Positions 1 to 11,790 are shown, numbered from the stretch's first letter. The stretch: 64,000 bases of DNA from Branchiostoma floridae (GCF_000003815.2 NC_049997.1:10347860-10411859), one strand, 5' to 3'. A program made the numbers and translations. The notes: generated by a model not told the origin, from the letters alone.

Positions 1-55
1 TCATATACGACAAATTCTGTACCTTGTACAATTGTTGTGCAATAAAGTATAAGCG
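1..55 (+). repeat. 3' tail of a CR1/L2-like LINE
   Basis: The segment carries a TGTACCTTGTACAATTG-like stretch followed by TTGTGCAATAAAG. The same tail occurs near 7405 and 61460 (plus) and 55030-55090 (minus), where it ends non-LTR retrotransposon remnants. The repeated match marks it as a truncated LINE 3' end. The upstream part is outside the window. Confidence 0.5.
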
Positions 56-59
56 TGGC

Positions 60-1500
60 TCGGGCGATTGCCGCAGAATCGTCGTCCGATCGATTTTCGC
101 AAAATGTGACATGGGTATAAAAAAGACGAAAGTGCGAAATAGCCAAAAGCTCTTTTCAAGTGAGGTCGTGGTTAACGTTACCAAACAAACAAAAGAGGAG
201 AATTGTCCTTCCGTAAGGTCTTAACATTGCGTTAACCTCTCGGCTAAAATAAATAAACACCGATAAAATGCATAACGCAATCCGACAATCACGCATGCAA
301 ATCAGCTAGAGATCCGGGTATTAGCTCAGCTATTTCAAGCTTCAGAAGTATGTCTGGGAAAATATCACAAGATCTTAAAAATGTGCATCTTGCAAAAGCA
401 AACTTAACCATAAACAGCGAGCTTTTGTTGACAAAACGTTACTTCAGAAGATATCTGATCTCCCTGGCATTAAGTTGAAAATAGAATAAAGAAGTAAATG
501 GCAAGTGGCGTGAAAATGGTTCTACGTATATATTTCGATCACTGCGTACTCTATTTCTACTCACAGCGAAAGAAATAACCTATCTCTGTTTTTTGTTGAT
601 ACCGTTGCCATTGGCTTCTTTCCAAAGTGTGTAAGCCTGCTGTAATATTCCAGCTTGAAATAATACTCATTGAAGACACAAATAGGCGAGAAACTAGGTT
701 GACCTGCAAGATAACAACTGGATAGATTCTGGAAGCTGTCTTATTACCTGGATGTCTAACCTGCATATCGGCGTAGCTTAAAATGTACATCACATTTTTC
801 AATACTAAAGATCATATTGACATTTCGAAGCAACTTTATGGAACCATCTTTCCTTTGAACAATTGGTGGAACTGACACTGAGTAGATGGAGATAAATGTT
901 GTTGTTAAGTACCATAATTAATGATAAGAGGGCGCCCTTCGTCGACTTACGGTTTGTACTTTGACTTCAATCTCAAAGAATGTTAAAGCAAGGTGGTTTT
1001 AAACTTCCTTGGTTAAATGTTTCTACCGTTTTGTCGTATGTCAATTATGACCTTGGTGCATGATGAGATGATGTTTTTTGAGATGTATGAAAGGATTGGA
1101 TTGATGTCTACAATTTAAACAGAAGGTTGAAGATGAAGCAGCGAAGATCTAGATAAAAAGGCCACGAGAATCACGTAATGAAGCGTAGCGAACCGACGGC
1201 ATGCATTTTTCATCGGGAAGACCTTGTCATTACTTCCGCTTGTGAAGTTCCGTATGTCCGCCCTACCCTCGGGAATACAAATGTTATCTCCGAGAAGATA
1301 TTCGGTAGAGAGAAGATCGAAATATACTTAGCCCCGTGAAAACTGTATGTTTGTTTGTTTGTCTTGGTGTGTGTCCGCAGTTGATATTGTAGAGACTATT
1401 GTAGTAACTTTAGACTGACAGGATAGGAAGGTTGACTTGCCCCTTTCTTGCTGAAAGTAAGGCAGGAATTGGCTGGATATGGTGACAAGTTTCAGAAAAG
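60..1500. other. no recognisable gene
   Basis: I see only short chance frames on both strands, without signal peptides, conserved motifs or paired splice sites. Base composition is AT-rich and no obvious tandem or inverted repeat stands out. Confidence 0.5.
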
Positions 1501-1504
1501 AGTT

Positions 1505-1595
1505 TAGCCTGGTACCCAACCGTATTATATCTCCCAAGCCTCTTCTGTGTATTTGCGGAGAGGACAGAAGAGACTCGGGAGCTGTAAAACGGGCA
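1505..1595. repeat. short palindromic MITE-like element (TAGCCTGGTA... family)
   Basis: The element starts TAGCCTGGTACCCAACCG and contains a stem, CTCCCAAGCCTCTTCTGT near 1531 against ACAGAAGAGACTCGGGAG near 1563-1580. A close copy lies at 19964-20077 with the same beginning and the same GAGTCTCTTCTGTC stem, so this is a dispersed repeat and not a local accident. It encodes nothing. Confidence 0.6.
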
Positions 1596-1845
1596 GAGAA
1601 ATTGGCAGATAATGAATAGAAATAAATGCACAAAATTTTCAATATTTTACGGAAGTGTGATCACTTAAATCTTTTTCTGGTTGTACAATGGACCATTTGT
1701 CTGATACAATACCCCCTCCAACGTGTCAGAAAAGAAATACCGGGAAAGCTAGGAAACGTCACGATCTTTCTCCAAACATCTGCATTATTTTTTTGGTTGT
1801 GTCACGGGTCATTTTTCAGATACGACAATGAAAATATCTCTATTA

Positions 1846-2040
1846 CAAATTCATGCCCGAAGGCTAATTGCAAATACACATGGTAATACAATAATGATGA
1901 TGATAATAATGACAATAAGGTATAGAATACAGTATGAAATAAACGTAAAAAGCGAGGTGAAAGTCCTCAGTCTACTACTACTAATCTAAAACGGTTGCTA
2001 TTGGTTTTATTTCTTTTCTGTGAGCAGTGCAGTGGAGGAT
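1846..2040 (-). repeat. LINE 3' untranslated tail (minus)
   Basis: Read on the minus strand this shares the CAATTAGCC..CGGGCA..GAATTTG tail motif and the CTTACAGAAAAGAAA-type segment with 10055-10250 and, for the tail motif, 3090-3135. It is the 3' UTR of a non-LTR retrotransposon family. No coding part remains here. Confidence 0.5.
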
Positions 2041-2299
2041 GAAATTCCTTGATGAATTATACATTTTTAATATTTTTCATGAACTTAGAATATTGCACTA
2101 TATTGTATACTCTCCAATTCCATGTGTATTGTCTCTGTTTTTGTCAGCCGGGCTAGCTCTTTGTAATAGCCATAGGCTAGTTGGGCAGCCCTGGCAGTGC
2201 ATGCTGAACAGCTAAACCAATAAACATAAACAAATTCCTTCCCACGTGTGAGAAAAAAAACGCTATCTGTATCTGCTTGGAGATCCCACAGATGATGTA

Positions 2300-2477
2300 C
2301 AGTCAAACCTGTCTATAGTGGCCACTCAAGGGACCGGACAAATTTGGCCACTACAGACAGGTGGCCTCTGTATAGAGGTGGTAACTTGTAGATAAAATAC
2401 CCAAGGGACCGACAAAAAGTGGCCACTATGGACAGGTGGCCCCTCTGTAGAGGTGGCCCCTAATACAGGTTTGACTG
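2300..2477. mobile_element. 178-bp TA-flanked MITE with CAGTCAAACCTG ends
   Basis: The ends are CAGTCAAACCTGT and its inverse ACAGGTTTGACTG, and each is flanked by TA (2298-2299 and 2478-2479). CAGT termini with a TA duplication are typical of Tc1/mariner/pogo-derived nonautonomous elements. The interior has two arms with GGCCACTA.GGACAGGTGG motifs. Degenerate relatives with GGACCACCTGGCCA motifs lie near 40525-41012. Confidence 0.8.
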
Positions 2478-2479
2478 TA

Positions 2480-3080
2480 TTGGTTTCAGCACCCTTACCG
2501 ACGTAGTTTACAGGCCCGTGACCGCTTCTGTTTTTGACAGGCGCCGGCTTGTCGCCACCCCCCCGTCCGTACGTGGTGAAGTCCAAGTTTTGTGGCATCT
2601 GTCGCGCGACCTTCGACCTTTGGCGTGACAGTTGCGAGCTGACACAAAACCTTGATACGTGAATGTGTGACGTCACAAAGGGAGACCGACCCTAGCCATG
2701 GCCCGAAAACTATTAGCAATATTCCGTCCAGACGTCGCATGTTGTTACAATCTACAGGGTTCAAAGTCGACTTTTGACAGTGGAAGATGATATGCATGTA
2801 TGCAAAAGCTTAATATATACAGCTGTGCAAGCTACTGGTATGTATCAAAGAATTCCGACTTGAAAATATATCACACCCTTTAACTCCTTTTGCTTGGTTT
2901 TATTTACTAAATATGACACCTTCCCAGATCTTTTTTGGCGCACTTACTGGCTTGTTGTTGTTGCTGTTGTTGTGCTCTTATTAAAACTCTTAGCCTGATT
3001 TAATCGCACTTCTATACAGCATTGCTGGCACCTGCGGAGAGGGTCCAGTAACAGGTAGTCTCTACCAGACTCCCACCTGG
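2480..3080. other. no recognisable gene
   Basis: Short frames on the minus strand overlap the adjoining MITE and show no domain. A GTTGTTGCTGTTGTTG run lies near 2953. Nothing else is supported. Confidence 0.4.
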
Positions 3081-3086
3081 CCGAAA

Positions 3087-3579
3087 TGTAAATAATCAAG
3101 TTTATTGCAAATTCTTGCCCGTGGGCTAATTGCAGGTAACATAGATTCAAACAGTGTAAGATACAATAACACAAGTGTCTACTCTGGTCTAAAACTAATA
3201 AAAGCTAACTCTAGATCCTGGGTTATTGGGTTCGACTCCTTTTTCGAAGACAGTGGAAGACGAAAGATCCCATATTTTCTATCATGTGTGGGTTTAGTGA
3301 TGTTAAAAGGTGAATTGCTTTCTTTTTGTCAGTGAATGTGAGAAATTTTGGATGGAATTTGATGGCTTCTTTGAACAGCTCTTTTCTTTCTTGATTATAG
3401 AAAGAGCAGTTTGACATAAAATGTGTCTCGTCTTCCACCACGCCGAAATGTAATAGCGTATGAATAGGGAACTTTGTCCAAGTTATGAATACAAGTTGAG
3501 TAGGGGACATTGGTCTAGGAGTGAACTGACCGGCCGGCGGATAGCTGGATAGACTGCAAAAGACTGACTGAGATCCCAT
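3087..3579 (-). pseudogene. LINE ORF2 C-terminal remnant and 3' tail
   Basis: On the minus strand, 3223-3450 reads a peptide containing EDETHFMSNCSFYNQER, then a basic helix-like stretch ending CLRKR. This is the pattern found after the reverse transcriptase at the C-terminus of CR1/L2/jockey-type non-LTR elements (acidic EDE-H-F, Cys, Y..R). A 3' tail with CAATAAA follows near 3090-3110. The catalytic part is missing, so it is a 5'-truncated dead copy. A similar remnant lies at 55188-55440. Confidence 0.7.
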
Positions 3580-4297
3580 GGTAACTTATTTGTCCCTATT
3601 TGGCCAAGTTCTTGTCTTTTGTCATCCAGCTGACACATCCGCCTGGATACATGCCAGGACAGCGGGGTTTGAGTTACACAGACTATCAAACTGTCGTTCG
3701 GCCGTCACTGCAGACTTTCGACACTAGTAATCACTTTTTCCCGTTTTTCAAAAGGCTTTAATCATTTGGGACAGACCAACGCATCAGCCAGCACTTTAGT
3801 ACAAAGGTACAATTAAAACTTTACCTTTAATGAAGAAAAATTATGCTAGCAGCTGATTATTGTCAGAACTTTCGCAAGACAATGCGAAATGTGCTGTTGA
3901 TAGGAAATAAAAAATGCATCTCGACATTTGCTTCGGATATTTGCTGCCTGTTTGACAGCAATATGACTTAGGTACTTGATGTACCCGACAATTTGACATT
4001 CACAACATACCCTACAATTCGTATACGAATGAATTATAACATAACAAATTTGAAATGATTACCTGAACTGATATTGCTTTGCCTTAATATGCCCTCCCGG
4101 GAGGGAAATGTGTCGTTGTTAGATTGGAATTTCTTGCACGTGTAAATTAATGACGCTCAAAATGTCATCTTCGATGCGTGAAACAGATTGTCGCGTCAAT
4201 AGTAAAGCAGAAATATATTACTTTCCCTCATATTGTCAACGTGTGTCGAATATTCTTCTCCATAATGAATGCAGGTGAATTAAGGTTCGGCATCTAC
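3580..4297. other. no recognisable gene
   Basis: The sequence up to about 3665 resembles fragments at 7.8-8.0 kb and 62.4 kb (ATTTGGCCAAnTTC and CCATGG.nAC motifs), so it is probably an old repeat. The rest is AT-rich with no structure I can name. Confidence 0.35.
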
Positions 4298-4665
4298 TAG
4301 AGCTGTATACCTAAAGAAATTTTATTTACAGGTACAGGTACACGGGTGTAGGTACAGGTCCAGACCTTCACCTGTACCTAAGCAAGTTTGATCAATTATC
4401 AGTAAGTTATAAATGTAGCAAACTGTCTTACTTTAGTAAGAAATTGTCATATTTGTACGAGGATTTAAATATTTGAACGCACGATTATCACAATTGTCAT
4501 CTTTGATTTGGAATTTACTTATCTTTAGTCTCAAAAAGTGGTGTTTAAAACAGTTATTTAGTTGTTTAGGTACAGGTACAGGTACATAGATGTTTAGGTC
4601 CGAACCTGTACCTAAACGATTTTATAGGTACGGTACAGGTACGGGTATTTAGGTACACAGCCCTA
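4298..4665. mobile_element. hAT-type MITE, 368 bp, 8-bp target duplication
   Basis: The ends are TAGAGCTGTATACCTAAA on the left and TTTAGGTACACAGCCCTA on the right, forming imperfect terminal inverted repeats. The flanks are a perfect 8-bp direct repeat GCATCTAC (4290-4297 and 4666-4673). An 8-bp duplication with TAGGG-like ends is characteristic of hAT elements. The interior has many GGTACAGGT units and near-palindromic ACAGGTCC.GACCT motifs. It has no coding capacity. It belongs to the same family as the element at 20747-21134 that interrupts the ankyrin gene. Confidence 0.88.
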
Positions 4666-4685
4666 GCATCTACGCAATTGACAAT

Positions 4686-5010
4686 ATCCAAAGATTCAAT
4701 CTTTACAATGATATGCGTAATAGCCTTGTTAATGTTAAACGTGTTAAAGAGAAATATACAAACATAACAAAGGTAGACATGTTTAAATATCTGATGTCAT
4801 CAACTAACTATGACATATTGGAAGAACTGTGTAAGTTCGTTTACTCTTGTTTTAAGAGGAGGGACGAAGCTTGTAGAAAATAGTTATTATTAGGATATAT
4901 CATTGTTTATTTGTTGTCATTAACTTTATATCAAACTTAATGCATTTAGCCCCATTGGGGCATGAACATGCAATAAACATCATTGTCATTGTCATATGCA
5001 TTGTCATTAA
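4686..5010 (+). pseudogene. LINE ORF2 C-terminal fragment with (ATTGTC)n tail
   Basis: From about 4690 the plus strand reads 64 codons to TAG at 4881-4883. The peptide includes KVDMFKYLMSS, then a hydrophobic stretch and FKRRDEACRK, similar in style to the ends of CR1-like reverse transcriptase proteins. A 3' UTR with GCCCCATTGGGGCATGAAC, an AATAAA and an ATTGTC microsatellite follows. The hAT MITE lies immediately upstream. Confidence 0.6.
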
Positions 5011-5685
5011 AGTTCGCCGTCGAGGTACTTGACAATACCTTAAGATTCAATCTCTTCACCTGGATAGTATACAGAAATTTTATCATGGACGTTTCGAGTG
5101 ATTATATATATCACTCTTATCCTCTCACTCATCCTCGCCGCAAATCAGACTTCGCTGTGGCAGGCCGTCATTGTTTCCCACGCTTTCCTGTCTGCTCCTG
5201 ATCGTTTCACAACCTCCTAAGTGCATCTCAGTATTCAGCGTCACTAGAATGAACGTGTAGAACAAATCATGAAACTTGAAAAAATAAATCATCTAATCAT
5301 CTGGACGAATGTTGCCGAGTATGTTAAGAAAGATTTTGACACGAAGAAATGATCTTTCAAAACACAATTTTACCGATATTAACTTCGAACAGTAAAAAAT
5401 TTACCCTATCATTTGGATTTTGTTCATATCAACGGATATGATACGCTCAAGAATTACCAGGTATCTGTTATGCAAATACCCGTGGGACTGTATGTAATAA
5501 CGGTTCGTTTTAAGTTAAATATTCGACTTCGGAATACCATCACGCATCACCTTGTTTTCCATAATGAGTGAGGATGGCTACACACAATCTACAGTAAACA
5601 AAATAGTCGATTTATCTTTCATTAGACTCACAAACACATGGAGCTAGACATTTACATGTATATTCTTTGAAATGCTTTGAAATTT
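5011..5685. other. no recognisable gene
   Basis: AT-rich sequence. The beginning repeats TTGACAATnCC..AGATTCAATCT from 4680, so it may be a second LINE fragment. Nothing coding is supported. Confidence 0.35.
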
Positions 5686-6007
5686 TGAATTAGAAATTCA
5701 AGCAGACCATCGGATCTTTTTCCTTTCAATCTATTCTCTGTCTTCCTTTCACAGTACCCTCTTTTCAACAAGACTTAGAATAGGGGTGTTTCAAGACTCG
5801 AGTTAACATCTAACGTTATAAGTAAAATGAGCAATAGAAAGCTGTAAATAGCTTGTATCTTCTTTTATTTTGAATTAGACATTTAAAAGACCATGAGATC
5901 TTTTTCCTTTCAATCCATTCTTTGCCCTCCTTTCACAGTACCCCCTTTTCAACAAGACTTAGAATAGGGGCGTTTCAAGACCCGACTTAACATCTAGGGT
6001 TATAAGT
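5686..6007. repeat. two-copy tandem duplication, period about 185 bp
   Basis: 5686-5822 and 5871-6007 share TGAATTAGAnATT, GGATC/AGATCTTTTTCCTTTCA, CAACAAGACTTAGAATAGGG and the closing GGTTATAAGT or CGTTATAAGT. Identity is high by eye. It is noncoding. Confidence 0.8.
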
Positions 6008-6387
6008 CTGTTTGCGAAGTTTCCAATAACGCATTCGTCGCAACTAGAAGGTTTAATCCTGACTTATCCGCGTGCCGTGACTACAGAAAAAGAACTCCGG
6101 GTCCCAATTTTCACCTGATATTTGTTCACTACGTTCTTTGTCCTACTTCGACTATTGGCATAGCTTCTTTACGTTCTGACGTCACCGTTTGGGAGTAAAC
6201 AAAGCATCACAATCGTGACACGTCAGCGCACCTTTTGAATCTGCAGGTGCGAAATTTCAGGTTGACTTGAAAGGCGGGATTTCGACTTAGACAAATGGAT
6301 TGAAAGACAGTCGTGAGACAAAGTTGCTTGTTTTTCGTGCTGCCGCTATAATTTGGTAACGTATTCAAGTTCTTGGCCATTTGCATG

Positions 6388-7036
6388 TCTGGACGCTAGG
6401 AAGAAAATGTCCAATCTGTTGACTGTATTTTGACGAATCGTTATAGTATAGCTGTTACCATAACATTGCGTATTCTAATATTGAATCAAGGTGCAACAGT
6501 GCGTTGAGTTTTCGCAACTGAATCGTCAAGGGCAGAAACCAAAACCAAAGCAACAAACTAAAGCCCATTCAAGTCTCCAGAAGGGTGTTTGTGACCATTT
6601 GTAGTGTACATTTCAAGGCTCCAAAACCATTTCGAAATTTGTTTACACTTTGTAAATGTACCACTACTTTCGTGGAAAATTCGAAAATATTTCAAAAGTC
6701 GAACGATTCGTCATTTTGGACAAAAGGTATTTCAATTGGACATCCCTGTTACAATCCGACCTAGTCACTAGAAAGAAAATGTGTTTTGACGAATTGTTTC
6801 ATGTATAGTTGTTACCTGAATATTGAGTCTTCTAACATCGAATTAAGGTGCGCGTTGTGTATTCGTTACCCAGGGGTCAAGTGCAGAAACTACGAAACAC
6901 GTAAAAGCAAAGCAAACACTCGTATGGAGTAAACATTCGCAACCAACAATGTAAACATTTCAAAGGTCGAACGATTAATAATTTTGGATGGTGTCAAACA
7001 AGTATTTCAATTGGACATCACTGTTAGCAATCAGAT
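6388..7036. repeat. diverged tandem duplication, period about 360 bp
   Basis: A unit beginning CTAGGAAGAAAATG with TTTTGACGAATCGTT and ending TATTTCAATTGGACATC(C/A)CTGTTA recurs from about 6765 to 7036. The copies are clearly diverged, so the duplication is older than the one at 5.7 kb. Confidence 0.65.
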
Positions 7037-7317
7037 GTCTACAGATGTCTGGGTTTCCAGGTTATCGCGTTTCCTTCGTATTGAACAGACACGGAATAAC
7101 GACAGCGTTTCCCTGCAACGCCTACTAGCGGGTCAAAAGATAACTGCAGCAAGCTAAGCCTCTTCGCTACCAGGCTGACTTCGCTGGTCATTTGAGGCGA
7201 TATTTTCCATGTATTGCTCTCATGTTCAACTCATATATCCGTCTACGTAGGCCAGTGTCTTTATAATGTATTCCAAATGCGAGACCAGATTAATCATACA
7301 TAACTGTACTGTTATCG

Positions 7318-7460
7318 ATAATGTTTTGTTGTTGCTTTGTATGTTGCCTCTTAGTACTATTGTCTGTATAGCTACTAGTATTAGTTGTTATTAATTGCCA
7401 TACATTGTACCCTGTGCGATTGTTGAGCAATAAAATTCATTCATTCATTCAATCATTTGA
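7318..7460 (+). repeat. 5'-truncated LINE tail ending in (CATT)n
   Basis: The segment from ATAATGTTTTGTTGTTG through GCCATACATTGTACCCTGTG and GAGCAATAAA to a CATT microsatellite matches 61380-61516 almost base for base. It is a short 3' end of a CR1/L2-like LINE with its terminal microsatellite. There is no reverse transcriptase part. Confidence 0.75.
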
Positions 7461-8504
7461 GGGAGAATACTTTTCCAGGGGAGTTTTGCTCACAGGAGTT
7501 GGTTGGCCGAGGGAAGCTTCAAGACCTGAGTCTCTGAACCTAAGCGTGGGCTGCCTCCTCTGGGCATTTCCCGATTCTTTTGCCGAATTCTACGATCCCC
7601 ACACCGCCATAGGAAAGCCTGGTGGAGGCTGGAAGACGCATCTATGCTACGAGATCACGGTCGTTTTTTTTGACGTATCCTTGGTTAAATAACACTTGGC
7701 CGATCTCCGACACAATCGTCTATTTGTTTGTTCGTTTGTGTCTTTAGTTAAACTCGCGTTAGTGCTCCATTCGGCCGTCAGTGCTGCTTTTCATTAGTCT
7801 CTTCCAGACTCCTGTCTGGTCGAATAGGGGGCTTTGGCTAAGTTATGAATAAAAGCCTTGTAGGAGTTAATTGGCCTAGGATTGTTGGCCGGCCTGGCTT
7901 CCTAGGTCGCAAACTGTACTCTTCGGCAATCTAACTCCTCTGGTGTGTTTTCTGTCTTATTTGGCCAATTTCTAATATTGTTCCAGCGACCTGTGGAGCC
8001 TAGCTTTTCATAGAGGTCTAGTTGTGAGGAGGGTCTGTAGACCACACAACTACACCGGACACCTGATCTACGGTAACTAACATTACTCCTTTGAGGGTCC
8101 CGCCCCCTGAAATCTTACGTTTGTTCTCCAGCAATTTTGTACTAATCCATCCAAATCTCTAGGGAGTATTGACTTACGTTTTGTTCCAACGAATCTCAGC
8201 TACTTCTAGAGAAGTTATGCTAGTAGTAGATATCCAAACCAGGACTCGGTTGGGCTGTTGTCGATTGACCAAAAGGTGTGACTTAAAAGACAACAGAACA
8301 CGCAAAACATGGAAATTTGCAAATGTAAACAAAAAAAGTAGTTACTCAAGCAACTGGATATGATTTAGCAAAATCTTTTTGAAAATCGATTTTCAAAAAC
8401 TTTCCAGACAGTAACTGCTTTTTGGTGTATCTTATTACCTGGATGTCTAACCTTCATCGACAAACACACCTTTTTTATCATCATTATTCCCGACCGGGCC
8501 GCGG
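7461..8504. other. repeat fragments, no gene
   Basis: The part near 7930-8020 (CTCCTCTGG..TGTTTT, TTTGGCCAATTTCTA, CCAGCGACCTGTGGAGCC) matches the core of the inverted-repeat elements at 14.2, 30.1 and 59.3 kb, so it is a fragment of that family. A frame at 7405-7692 reads through the LINE tail and has no domain. Confidence 0.4.
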
Positions 8505-8699
8505 TTATACCCCCCTCACATTTGGCGCGATTCGATCGGACGACGAGTCTGCAAGCTCTGAACTACGAGGAGGCATGACCCTGACGGGAAGGGGGGACTC
8601 TGCCATTTCTTCGTCGGCATCAGGGTCATGCCTCCTCGTAAATTAGAGCTCGCAGACTCTTCGTCCGATCGAATCGCGCCTAATGTGAGGGGGGTATAA
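8505..8699. mobile_element. 195-bp snap-back (fully palindromic) MITE
   Basis: The two halves are near-perfect inverted copies. TATACCCCCCTCACATTTGG with CGCGATTCGATCGGACGA on the left mirrors TCGTCCGATCGAATCGCG and AATGTGAGGGGGGTATA on the right, and an inner arm (GAGGAGGCATGACCCTGA) meets near 8595. Because the ends are palindromic the target duplication cannot be defined. An element at 53624-54438 has the same outer 35 bp. Confidence 0.82.
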
Positions 8700-8999
8700 G
8701 GAAACCTATATGCGACCCCAGCATTACACAGATTACAATATGCTACAATTACTACAATTACGCTTTGTCTTCGGAATCGTCTCTTTGTCTGAGTTGAGAA
8801 AAGTTACATTTTCTGTAAGTCCCCGCCTTAAGCTGCTCAATGAAGCAGACTTTCTTAAGACAACATGACGCCGGCGGAACGAAGGAAAGAATGACGCGCC
8901 CCAGGAGACGTTTCAAAGGCTTAAGGAAAGGATTCCTGTGGCATTTTACTGCTGGTATGAGATTAGAATTTCTTTATCCGACCACTTAACTAGGATTAC

Positions 9000-9220
9000 G
9001 AGTTATCCAGAGACTTGTTTGCGCCCAGGACGGTCGCAACCAGATCTTTGAAATTTTGCAGAAACTTAAAAAGAAGCACCGTAACAATGACATGGATGAA
9101 TGAGACTAAAATTAGAGTTATACAGAGGCTTGTTTGTGCCCAGGACGGTCGCAACCAGATCTTTGAAACATCGCAGAAACTTCAAGAAGGAGAACTATAA
9201 CAATCACATGGATGAATGAG
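9000..9220. repeat. tandem duplication, period 115 bp
   Basis: GAGTTATCCAGAGACTTGTT starting near 9000 and GAGTTATACAGAGGCTTGTT starting near 9115 begin two copies sharing GCCCAGGACGGTCGCAACCA and ACATGGATGAATGAG. It is noncoding. Confidence 0.8.
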
Positions 9221-9278
9221 TCTAAAATATGATGGGCGTTGGTCTCATGAGAGTACACCAAGGAGGGTCATCAGGCCA

Positions 9279-9495
9279 TGTTGATTAGATTATATGGACA
9301 ACTATCTACTTGCGCATCAATTTTTGTCCGTTTCCAATACAAAAAAGACGTTTCAGACCATGCTATAAGTCCAAAGCAGCTTCAAAATTAGTATATATTT
9401 GCGTTAAGTTGACAAAAAAAATCAGGAAACGGACACTTATGTCTATAGAATGCCAACGTCGATTCAAAAGTCAAAGAACATGTGGGAGAACAAAA
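9279..9495. repeat. dispersed repeat, first copy
   Basis: GCCATGTTGATT, GCGCATCAATTTTTGTCCGT and TATCAGGAAACGGA-type motifs recur in the same order at 14598-14822 in intron 1 of the plus-strand gene. The inverted pair TTTTTGTCCGTTTCC and GGAAACGGACA suggests a small inverted-repeat element. Confidence 0.65.
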
Positions 9496-9596
9496 ACTAA
9501 GAACCAAATGTTCGCTTACTATAGTATCGAATCTATATGGCCTCAATTGAAACAATTATAACCTCCTTGGTTGAAAGAAGACCTGATCCCCCAAAT

Positions 9597-9782
9597 TACC
9601 CGTCACACCTGTCTACCGGAACCCGGCGGGGCTGTTGGTGGAAACGAAAAATACAAATGTATACGTAAAATAATGCCGACGACTATTCTCTTTACATATT
9701 GTGCAGCTTGGTGTCTTTTATATCATACTTCTGGTTCCCGAAAGCTGCCCAGCCGGGCCCGTTTGGAAATGTGACGTAGGCC
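9597..9782. mobile_element. GGGCCCGGCCGGGC-ended MITE, degenerate copy
   Basis: The left arm has CCGGCGGGGCTG and GGAAACGAAAAA. The right arm has GAAAGCTGCCCAGCCGGGCC and GGAAATGTGACGTAGGCC. It shares this layout with elements at 27414-27622, 63154-63355 and 63352-63549. About 150 bp of unique AT-rich DNA lies between the arms. Confidence 0.7.
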
Positions 9783-10054
9783 TTCTGGTACAAACTGGTA
9801 GGTTTCGACACACCTCCCTGCGGTCGATTTGGAAACTACATGTAGCAGAAAGAGCGACCGCTCGGTTGTGCACCGGTACTCACTCCTACTCCTTTTACAA
9901 AATAACCCCATATATTGACCAATTGTTAGTATACGACCACGCATATAGTTTAGGGAGTGGTGCCTGGAAGGACGATTAGTTCAGCGCTAATAGTTAAATC
10001 ACCGTTTTCTGGTGGCGTATGCTCACTCAGCCAGTAAGCTAATGAGAGTAATTA

Positions 10055-10250
10055 TATATCTTTATTGCAAACTCTCAAGGCTAATTGCAAAAATACATGT
10101 ATGAAAGTACAATGGTGATAATGATACTGAATGGTATACAATAACAAAGGGGACATTAAGTGAAAGGTCATCAACTAGTGATACATCTAATCTAAAATGA
10201 ATGCTATTGGGTTTGGTTTCTTTTCTGTAAGCAGTGGAGAATGAAAATAA
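10055..10250 (-). repeat. LINE 3' untranslated tail (minus)
   Basis: The plus-strand sequence TTTATTGCAAA..AAGGCTAATTGCA and the later TTTCTTTTCTGTAAGCAGTGG parallel 1846-2040. On the minus strand this ends with an AATAAA-bearing tail. It is a retrotransposon remnant without coding capacity. Confidence 0.55.
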
Positions 10251-10769
10251 TAACACTTGTTAACACTCAATGTTAAGGAATGTATGAGAAATATTCTATC
10301 ATCTCATCCAAAGATTCTATCATCTCTATCTTCATGTCTACCTTGTCCCCCAGCGACCTGGAGGTCAAGGGACAAGGTAGGTAGATACCAGGTACTGTAA
10401 TAAAATGGCTTTTTCTCATCTGGCTCTCCTCAGACAAACGGAAAAAAAGATCACCCTTCTATAAATGGCTCGTCTCATTGGCATCCAATATCAATAATTA
10501 CATCTCTTCCACATAACGAATCTAAATCTGATAATGATATGCGAGAGTTAATCTTCCTTATATCAGTTCACTGCCAAGGTTATCTAATTTCTCGTCATGC
10601 AATGAGATTTTTTTCAGTTAGAATATATCAGGCGCGTCTGGAAAAGTTTCTCTCTCCGATTACGTTTATGAAGGTTAGACATACAGGGAAACAATATTCA
10701 AATACAATTGAATATCTACAACTGGATAAAAACGGAGATTTACTTCCGTATGTTTTGAGTGACATCCAT

Positions 10770-11790
10770 CACTCTTCTCCGATTCACTCTCAAAACTATT
10801 ATTGTTAACATAACTATGAAAGTTATATATATAGACAAGATTACTTTTAAGGGTATAGAAATTGTAACATAAGAGCTGTGTAAATATGTATCAAACTGTA
10901 TGGACCAAAGTTCCTCTCTCCGATTCTCTCTCAAAACTATTATAGTAAACATAACTATGTAACTTTACACACGTAAAGTACATAGACAAAAGGTTTAGAA
11001 ATTATAACATAAGAGCTGTGTAAATATATATCAAACTGTATGTAGCAAAGTTCCTCTCTCCGATTCTCTCTCAAAACTATTATAGTCAACATATAGCTAT
11101 GTAATTTTACACACGTAGAGTATATAGACAAAAGGTATAGAAATTATAACATAAGAGCTGTGTAAATATGTATCAAAGTTTATGTAGGAAAGTTCCTCTC
11201 TCCGGTTCTCTCTCAAAACTATTATTGTTAACATAACTATGAAAGTTATATATATAGACAAGATTACTTTTAAGGGTATAGAAATTGTAACATAAGAGCT
11301 GTGTAAATATGTATCAAAGTTTATGTAGGAAAGTTCCTCTCTCCGGTTCTCTCTCAAAACTATTATTGTTAACATAACTATGAAAGTTATATATATAGAC
11401 AAGATTACTTTTAAGGGTATAGAAATTGTAACATAAGAGCTGTGTAAATATGTATCAAAGTTTATGTAGGAAAGTTCCTCTCTCCGGTTCTCTCTCAAAA
11501 CTATTATTGTAAACTTAACTATTTTAACTTTATACACACAATGTACATAGACAAACCCACCTTGAAGGGTACAGAAATAGTAACATTATAGCTGTGTAAA
11601 TATGTATCAAACTGTATGTAGCAAAGTTCCTCTCTCCATCACTCCGTGACATCCATCACTCTTCTCCGATTCTCTCTCAAAACTATTATAGTAAATATAA
11701 CTATGTAACTTTACACACGTAAAGTACTTAGACAAAAGGTATAGACATCATAACATTAGAACTGTGTAAATGTATATCAAACTGCGGCAA
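10770..11790. repeat. 141-bp tandem satellite, about seven copies
   Basis: The landmark TTCCTCTCTCCG(A/G)TTCTCTC begins at about 10911, 11051, 11193, 11334 and 11475, with a diverged spacing at 11627 and a partial copy before 10800. That gives a 140-142 bp period. The middle copies (11193-11500) are nearly identical, and the outer copies carry substitutions and small indels. Because 141 is a multiple of three, a minus-strand frame stays open through three copies. That frame is a by-product of the period, not a gene. The array lies about 340 bp upstream of the plus-strand gene. Confidence 0.92.

Noticed and set aside
11097-11537. 146-codon minus-strand frame with a repeated 47-residue unit
   Set aside because: It is the 141-bp satellite read in frame. 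The period is a multiple of three, so openness is automatic, and there is no start or splice context.
10770-11790. CRISPR-like array
   Set aside because: The whole 141-bp unit is repeated with no unique spacers, and the setting is an animal genome.
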